Assembly: GCF_002432125.1 (NCBI RefSeq)
Contig: NZ_DJFS01000049.1
Coordinates: forward strand, 12,226 to 32,476
DNA: 20,251 nucleotides
Direction: 5' to 3'
Source of the DNA: Brevundimonas sp. UBA5866
GTDB lineage: Bacteria > Pseudomonadota > Alphaproteobacteria > Caulobacterales > Caulobacteraceae
Shown: one piece after another, positions 15,347 to 20,251 of the stretch
Layout: each line of letters begins with the position of its first letter
How positions within the stretch are numbered: the stretch's first letter is position 1
Program-made: the position numbers and the translations under genes
Notes under the pieces: model-generated
The model's database searches: none
What the model was told of the DNA's origin: nothing
What the model saw: the letters and a program-made list of their open reading frames with translations, nothing else

Positions 15347-18300
15347 ATGTCTTACCGCACCGGACGCCGGAATTTCCGCGCCGCCATGCTGGCTTCCAGC
15401 GCCATTCTTGGCGCTGCCGTTGCTGCCCCGGCCTTCGCACAGGAAGTGACCGAAGAGCCGACTGTCGTTGACGAGATCGTCGTTGTGGGCTCGCAGATCC
15501 GGGGCACAAAGGTTACTGCAGCCCTGCCGGTCACCGTGGTGAGCGAAGACGACATCATCGCCGCCGCTCCGGCTTCGGGTGACGACCTGTTCCGTTCGAT
15601 CCCGCAGATGGGCGACGTGACCTTCAACCCGTCCTACCTGCCGAACACCTCGAACTCGGCCCGTGGTGACACCGGCTCGGTCAACCTGCGCAGCCTCGGC
15701 ATCGGCAATACCCTGGTGCTGCTGAACGGCCGCCGCGTGGTGGGCCACCCGACCTCGCAGGCCAACGAACACCTCGTTCCGGTCCTGACCTACAACACCA
15801 ACGCCATTCCGGTGTCGGGCCTCAAGCGCATGGAAGTGCTGCGTGACGGCGCCGCCGCCATCTACGGTGCCGACGCCGTGGCCGGTGTGGTCAACACCGT
15901 CCTGCGCGACGACATGAACGACTGGACCGTCTCGACCCAGTACGGCGGTGCCGAGGGCACCGGCATGCGCGAACTGAACGTCTCTCTGTACGGCGGCAAG
16001 GACATCCAGGACGGTCGCGGCAACATCTCGCTGTTCTTCAACTACGATCACCGCGACGAGCTGAAGACCACCGATCAGCCCTACACCGCCTCGAACGACA
16101 TCAGCCCCCTGTTTGCCGGCACCAAATTCGCCGATGACAGCACCCTGGTCAGCACCTCGCCGCTGACCCCGTGGGGCCGCTTCACCGTGCGTGGCAGCGG
16201 CGGCAACATCAACGGCACCGCCCTTTCCTCCTTCACCATCGTTCCGGCGACCGACAAGGATTGCGTCGCGTCGCTCGGCAACGGTCTGTGCGCCATCGCC
16301 GGTGCCAACCTGCCGGGTGAATACAACACCGACATGGCCGCACTCGGCCTGACGGTCATGCCGGAAGTCGACCGCTTCAACCTGTTCGTCAGCGGCAAAT
16401 ACCAGCTCAACGACGCCGTAGAGGCCTTCGGTGAACTGGGCGGCTACCACGCCAAGTCCCAAGCCTGGCAGGAGCCGATCCCGACCGCTTCGGGCGTGAC
16501 CTTCATCATCCCGGGCAGCAACTATTACAATCCGGTTGCCGGCAGGAACGATCTGACCCTGAGCGGCTACCGCTTCATGGACATGGGCCCGATCAGCGTG
16601 GCCGTGACCAACAAGCAATTCCGCGCTCTGGCCGGTCTGCGCGGAGAGTGGAAGGGCTGGAACTGGGAAACCGCCGTGCTGTGGTCGGAAGCCTCGGCCA
16701 AGGACGTGTCGGACAACATCTCCGCCACCGCCCTGCAGGAATGGGCCGGCAAGTCCACGCCTGACGCCTACAACTTCTTCAACGGCGGTTCGCTGTCCAA
16801 CCCGACCGTCGGTGACGGCACCCCGTCGAACCAGGCCGCCCTGGACGCCATCCGCGTGGACATGGTCCGTCGTACCAAGACCGAGCTGGGCCTGTGGGAC
16901 TTCAAGATCTCGCGTCCGGACATCTACCAGCTGCCGGCCGGTCCGGTGGGTATCGCCGCCGGTATCGAGCTGCGCACCGAAACCCAGCTGGACGACCGCG
17001 ACGACCGTATCGACGGCACCATCCGCTTCACCAACCTGGCCGGTGCCAAGTCCTCGGACCTGATCAACCAGTCGGAAAACCCCGACACCTATGGCGAGCG
17101 TGACGTCTTCTCGGCCTATGCCGAAATCGCCGCCCCGCTGGTCTCGCCCGACATGGGCGTGCCGCTGGTGTACAACCTGGAAGTCCAGCTTGCCGGCCGC
17201 TTCGAGGAATATTCGGACTTCGGTTCGGTCGCCAAGCCCAAGTTCGCCGCCGCATGGGACATCGTTGACGGCTTCCGCATCCGCGGTTCGTGGGCCCAGG
17301 GCTTCCGCGCCCCGAACCTGGAGCAGATCAACGCCACGGTGATCACCCGTTCGAACAACTCTAACGACTGGATCTACTGTGAAGCCCTGCGCGTGAAGGG
17401 CGGCCTCACCAAAGTCGAGAACGGCGTGACCGTCGTGGACAACACCCTGAACGCGTGCGGTGCCACCATGACCTCGCGTGTCGCGCAGGCTTTCCGCCCG
17501 TACTTCACGCAGTCCCACGCCCGCAAATCGACGCAGGAACGCCGCTCGGGCAATCCGGACCTGAAGCCGGAAGAGTCCGAAACCCTGTCGCTGGGCGTGG
17601 TGATCCAGCCGCGCTTCATCCCGTCGGATCTGGGTGACTTCACCTTCACCGCCGACTGGTGGCAGGTGGAACAGGAAGGCATGGTCGGCCTGTTCCGTGG
17701 CCAGAACGCCCTGACGCTGGACTATCTGCTGCGCAAGCAGGGCTCGTTCAACGAGAACGTGGTCCGCGCCGATCCGACCGCCAACGACATCGCCCTGTTC
17801 GCAGGTTCGGGTCTGGAGGCCGCCGGCGAGGTTCTGTACATCAAGGACGCCTATACCAACCAACAGCCGCAGACGGTTGAAGGTCTGGATCTGGGCCTGA
17901 TGTGGCGTCTGCGCGGCACCCGTTTCGGTGACTTCAGCGCCAACCTGAACGTCTCGCACCTGATCAAATACTATCTGGCCATGTCGCCGGATTCCCAGAT
18001 GCTGGCCGATGCCCAGGCTTCGGGCCTGCTGGACGAAGCGGTGTTCCTGTCGGGTTCCTTCGGTGACATGATCGCCGACGGCGGCCGTCCGGAATGGAAG
18101 TGGTCGCTGTCCACCACCTGGCGCAAGGACGCCTGGACGGTCGGTGCGTTCACGCAATACATCTCGTCGCTCTACGACGACAGCGTGACCTACACCGAGA
18201 ACAACGTCACCTATAACTGGATCGTTGACTCGACCATCACGGCCAACCTCTACGCCGAGTATGCCTTCGACGGCAGCCGCTTCGGCGATGCGCTGGCAAA

Positions 18301-18430
18301 CGCCTCGGTCCGCGTCGGTGTCCGCAACATCACCGACGAGAACCCGCCGCTGGCCAGCGGTGGCTATGTCGGCACCGTGTATCAGCCCTATGGCCGTTAC
18401 TGGTACGCCAACTTCCGCAAGACCTTCTAA
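15347..18430 (+). CDS. TonB-dependent outer-membrane receptor
   Basis: A 1027-residue outer-membrane transporter that imports a ligand using energy from TonB-ExbBD. A GAGGGGAA ribosome binding site precedes the ATG. The signal peptide covers about residues 1-31 (AAVAAPAFA-Q). A TonB box (DEIVVVGS, 42-49) is followed by the plug domain at ~60-190, with the signature blocks SVNLRSLGIGNTLVLLNGRR and MEVLRDGAAAIYGADAVAGV. The remainder is the 22-stranded barrel, including RGSWAQGFRAPNLEQ and GNPDLKPEESETLSLG, and it ends in an aromatic residue (FRKTF) as usual. There is no N-terminal carboxypeptidase-like or signalling extension. Two pairs of cysteines in extracellular-loop-like regions could form disulfides. 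Codon use is strongly biased, suggesting high expression. Its neighbours are exported amide and peptide hydrolases, so a peptide or amino-acid conjugate is the likely ligand; this is inference. Confidence 0.95.
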   Translation: MSYRTGRRNFRAAMLASSAILGAAVAAPAFAQEVTEEPTVVDEIVVVGSQIRGTKVTAALPVTVVSEDDIIAAAPASGDDLFRSIPQMGDVTFNPSYLPNTSNSARGDTGSVNLRSLGIGNTLVLLNGRRVVGHPTSQANEHLVPVLTYNTNAIPVSGLKRMEVLRDGAAAIYGADAVAGVVNTVLRDDMNDWTVSTQYGGAEGTGMRELNVSLYGGKDIQDGRGNISLFFNYDHRDELKTTDQPYTASNDISPLFAGTKFADDSTLVSTSPLTPWGRFTVRGSGGNINGTALSSFTIVPATDKDCVASLGNGLCAIAGANLPGEYNTDMAALGLTVMPEVDRFNLFVSGKYQLNDAVEAFGELGGYHAKSQAWQEPIPTASGVTFIIPGSNYYNPVAGRNDLTLSGYRFMDMGPISVAVTNKQFRALAGLRGEWKGWNWETAVLWSEASAKDVSDNISATALQEWAGKSTPDAYNFFNGGSLSNPTVGDGTPSNQAALDAIRVDMVRRTKTELGLWDFKISRPDIYQLPAGPVGIAAGIELRTETQLDDRDDRIDGTIRFTNLAGAKSSDLINQSENPDTYGERDVFSAYAEIAAPLVSPDMGVPLVYNLEVQLAGRFEEYSDFGSVAKPKFAAAWDIVDGFRIRGSWAQGFRAPNLEQINATVITRSNNSNDWIYCEALRVKGGLTKVENGVTVVDNTLNACGATMTSRVAQAFRPYFTQSHARKSTQERRSGNPDLKPEESETLSLGVVIQPRFIPSDLGDFTFTADWWQVEQEGMVGLFRGQNALTLDYLLRKQGSFNENVVRADPTANDIALFAGSGLEAAGEVLYIKDAYTNQQPQTVEGLDLGLMWRLRGTRFGDFSANLNVSHLIKYYLAMSPDSQMLADAQASGLLDEAVFLSGSFGDMIADGGRPEWKWSLSTTWRKDAWTVGAFTQYISSLYDDSVTYTENNVTYNWIVDSTITANLYAEYAFDGSRFGDALANASVRVGVRNITDENPPLASGGYVGTVYQPYGRYWYANFRKTF

Positions 18431-18448
18431 TCGGTCTTGAGACGATCG

Positions 18449-18486
18449 GGGCGGGGAGCGAAGATCGCTTCCCGCCCTTTCTCTTT
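18449..18486 (+). terminator. Terminator between TonB receptor and M20 gene
   Basis: A 13-bp stem (GGGCGGGGAGCGA with TCGCTTCCCGCCC, one G-T pair) with a 3-base loop is followed by TTTCTCTTT. It begins 18 bases after the receptor stop codon. The next start codon is only about 30 bases past the T-rich tract. Confidence 0.9.
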
Positions 18487-18517
18487 AAGTAGTCCATCAA
18501 GAGTAACGGAGCCGACC

Positions 18518-19993
18518 ATGCGCCAAGCCCTTCGCCGCCAGACTTCGCTCAAGACCCTGACCCTTGCCGCCTTTGGCATCGCCTCGATCGCCCTTGCCGC
18601 TCCGGCCGCTGCCGGTCCGCTGGCTCCCGAAGCCCACAGCAGCATCCTGGCCTCGGTGGAAAGCCACGGCGCCGCCATCGACGATGCCGCGCTGCAGATC
18701 TGGCAGTTTGCCGAGCTGGGCTATCAGGAGCATCAGTCGTCGGCCCTGCTGGCACAGCGCCTGCGCGATGCGGGCTTTACCGTCCAAACCGGCATCGCCA
18801 ACGAGCCGACCGCCTTCCTCGCCAGCTTCAGGAACGGCGACGGACCCGTCATCGCCGTGCTGGCCGAGTATGACGCCCTGCCCGGCCTGTCCCAGACCCT
18901 GAACCCCGTGCAGGAAAGCGCCGGTGGCCATGCCGGTCACGGCTGCGGACACAATCTGTTCGGTGCGGCTTCGGTCTATTCGGCCATCGCCGTGAAGGAA
19001 TGGATGGTCGCCAACAACATCAAGGGCGAACTGCGCGTCTATGGCACGCCTGCCGAGGAAGGCGGCTCGGGCAAGGTCTATATGGTCCGCGACGGCCTGT
19101 TCGACGATGTGGACATCAGCCTGCACTGGCACCCGGGCAATGTGAACTCGGCCCGTCAGGGCGACACGATGGCCAATGTCTCGGGCAAGTTCCGCTTCTA
19201 TGGCACCTCGTCCCACGCCGCCGCCGCACCGGACAAGGGCCGCTCGGCGCTGGACGGTATCGAGGCCATGAACGCTATGGTCAACCTGATGCGCGAGCAT
19301 GTGCCGGACCGCACCCGCATCCACTACGCCATCACCGATGGCGGCAAGGCGCCGAACGTCGTCCCGTCCTATGCCGAGGCCTATTACTATGTGCGCCACA
19401 ACAACCCCGAGATCGTCCGCGACGTTCTGGAACGGGTAAAGCTGGCCGCTGAGGGGGCTGCCCTCGGTACCGGCACCCGTATGGAATTCGAAGCCATAGG
19501 CGGCGTCTATTCCATGCTGCCGAACGAGGCCCTGATGCAGGTGATGGACCGCAATCTGCGCAGCGTGGGCGGCATCACCTGGACCGAAGAGGAAAAGGCC
19601 CTCGCACGCGAAATCCAGAAGACCCTGAGCACCCAGGAAGACCTGTCCAGCGTCGAGCGCATCGAACCTGCCGTCATCGGCGGCGACTTCGGCGGCTCGA
19701 CCGATGTATCGGACGTGTCGTGGGTGACGCCGACGGTCGGCCTGTCCACCGCCACCTTCGTGCCGGGCTCGGCGGGTCACAGCTGGCAGAATGTGGTGGC
19801 CGCCGGTTCGTCCATCGGTCTGAAGGGAGCCCGTCTGGCGACCCAGACACTGGCGCTGACAACGGCAGAACTGTTCCAGTCGCCGGAAGTCATCGCCGAG
19901 GCCAAGGCCGAGTTCGAACGCCGCCGCGGTCCGAACTTCCAGTACCGCGCCCTGCTGGGTGACCGCACACCGGCCCTCAATTACCGCGACTGA
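18518..19993 (+). CDS. Exported M20-family amidohydrolase (AbgB-like)
   Basis: A 491-residue metal-dependent amidohydrolase, likely periplasmic, that cleaves an acyl- or aryl-amino-acid or peptide amide bond. The ATG at 18518 has GGAG 6 bases upstream and starts a signal peptide (MRQALRRQTS, then LAAPAAAG near residue 33). Metal ligands expected for the M20D/AbgB group are visible: Cys143 and His145 in GHGCGHNLFG, Glu180-Glu181 in GTPAEEGGSG, His205 in SLHWHPGN, and His421 in GSAGHSWQNV. The block GSTDVSDVSWVTPTVG near residue 393 resembles the B subunit of p-aminobenzoyl-glutamate hydrolase. The dimerisation domain is inserted at about 220-330. AbgB itself is cytoplasmic, so the signal peptide marks a different use. 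It follows the TonB receptor across a terminator. The exact substrate cannot be read from the sequence. Confidence 0.92.
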   Translation: MRQALRRQTSLKTLTLAAFGIASIALAAPAAAGPLAPEAHSSILASVESHGAAIDDAALQIWQFAELGYQEHQSSALLAQRLRDAGFTVQTGIANEPTAFLASFRNGDGPVIAVLAEYDALPGLSQTLNPVQESAGGHAGHGCGHNLFGAASVYSAIAVKEWMVANNIKGELRVYGTPAEEGGSGKVYMVRDGLFDDVDISLHWHPGNVNSARQGDTMANVSGKFRFYGTSSHAAAAPDKGRSALDGIEAMNAMVNLMREHVPDRTRIHYAITDGGKAPNVVPSYAEAYYYVRHNNPEIVRDVLERVKLAAEGAALGTGTRMEFEAIGGVYSMLPNEALMQVMDRNLRSVGGITWTEEEKALAREIQKTLSTQEDLSSVERIEPAVIGGDFGGSTDVSDVSWVTPTVGLSTATFVPGSAGHSWQNVVAAGSSIGLKGARLATQTLALTTAELFQSPEVIAEAKAEFERRRGPNFQYRALLGDRTPALNYRD

Positions 19994-20015
19994 GCGTAGG
20001 CCTGACGTCAAAAGG

Positions 20016-20052
20016 AAAGGGGCGGCACCCGCGAAGGTGCCGCCCCTTTTTT
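20016..20052 (+). terminator. Strong intrinsic terminator after M20 gene
   Basis: A perfect 11-bp stem (GGGGCGGCACC / GGTGCCGCCCC) with a 6-base loop is flanked by AAA on the left and six T residues on the right, so it can work in both directions. It ends the + strand arm and probably also the convergent gene at the right edge. Confidence 0.95.
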
Positions 20053-20072
20053 CATGTCCGTCGCGGACCGTT

Positions 20073-20251
20073 TCAGGCCGTCGGGCGCGGCTCCGGCTCG
20101 CTGACCGGAACGCCGGTGGCCGCCGCGATGTCGGCCGCCGCCTCTTCTTCCGGTGTCAGGGGCACCGAGGACGACGGGCCGGTCATCGGCTCCCCCACAT
20201 CCTCGCGGGTGGGCGGGGGGCCGTCCCTGAGCAGGGCGTTGATCTCTTCAC
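20073..20251 (-). CDS. C-terminal tail of an unidentified protein (5' end outside window)
   Basis: An open frame on the - strand enters from the right edge and stops with TGA at 20073-20075, giving the last 58 residues of a protein. The visible part (beginning EEINALLRDGPPPTRED and ending SEPEPRPTA) is rich in Pro, Glu and Ala, so it is probably a disordered tail. Codon phase is plausible, with GC-rich third positions, and the convergent terminator to its left fits a real gene end. No domain is visible and I do not recognise the protein. Confidence 0.6.
   Translation of the reverse strand, partial: EEINALLRDGPPPTREDVGEPMTGPSSSVPLTPEEEAAADIAAATGVPVSEPEPRPTA

Noticed and set aside
15329..18157. 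A 942-codon open frame antisense to the TonB receptor
   Set aside because: It mirrors the strongly GC-biased codons of the receptor, in which antisense stops are rare. It has no ribosome binding site or domain, and the sense frame has clear signal peptide, plug and barrel motifs.
18497..20011. A 504-codon open frame antisense to the M20 gene
   Set aside because: Shadow of the M20 coding sequence, and it would run through the terminator-flanked ends of that gene without its own signals.

Overview
The window looks like the chromosome of a high-GC alphaproteobacterium, most likely Caulobacterales and Brevundimonas-like. This rests on strong GC bias at third codon positions, a large TonB-dependent receptor beside secreted hydrolases, and a complete lower valine-degradation operon next to a LysR-type regulator. 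No database search was possible, so the taxon is an inference. I see no tRNA, rRNA, CRISPR array, insertion sequence or phage gene.

Left part (1-4364, mostly + strand). The window opens inside a DcaP-like outer-membrane porin. It is followed 59 bases later by acs (acetyl-CoA synthetase), which ends at a strong terminator. Convergent to this is a small RluE-type pseudouridine synthase on the - strand. A low-GC orphan gene (3951-4364) for a Ser/Thr-rich protein of unknown function then sits between housekeeping genes.

Middle part (4368-10663). Five - strand genes form an operon, read from high to low coordinates: mmsA (methylmalonate-semialdehyde dehydrogenase), an isobutyryl-CoA-dehydrogenase-type acyl-CoA dehydrogenase, a small two-helix membrane protein of unknown function, 3-hydroxyisobutyryl-CoA hydrolase, and mmsB (3-hydroxyisobutyrate dehydrogenase). 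Apart from the membrane protein, these catalyse nearly every step from isobutyryl-CoA to propionyl-CoA; only a methacrylyl-CoA hydratase is not seen. A LysR-type regulator is transcribed divergently from mmsA. The gap holds two 12-bp TGC-N6-GCA dyads 22 bp apart and a separate perfect palindrome, both good operator candidates.

Right part (10711-19993). Four predicted exported or outer-membrane proteins are arranged around a 361-bp divergent intergenic region. On the - strand are a gamma-glutamyltranspeptidase-family Ntn hydrolase and a large HExxHxxGxxH metalloprotease. On the + strand are a 1027-residue TonB-dependent receptor and an exported M20/AbgB-like amidohydrolase. In each arm a hairpin terminator separates the first gene from the second. 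Together they look like a locus for cleaving and importing peptides or amino-acid conjugates. The transpeptidase homologue lacks several residues that bind the gamma-glutamyl group in the characterised enzyme, so its substrate is probably different; this is the most interesting observation in the window. After a strong terminator, the window ends in the C-terminal tail of a - strand gene that I could not identify.
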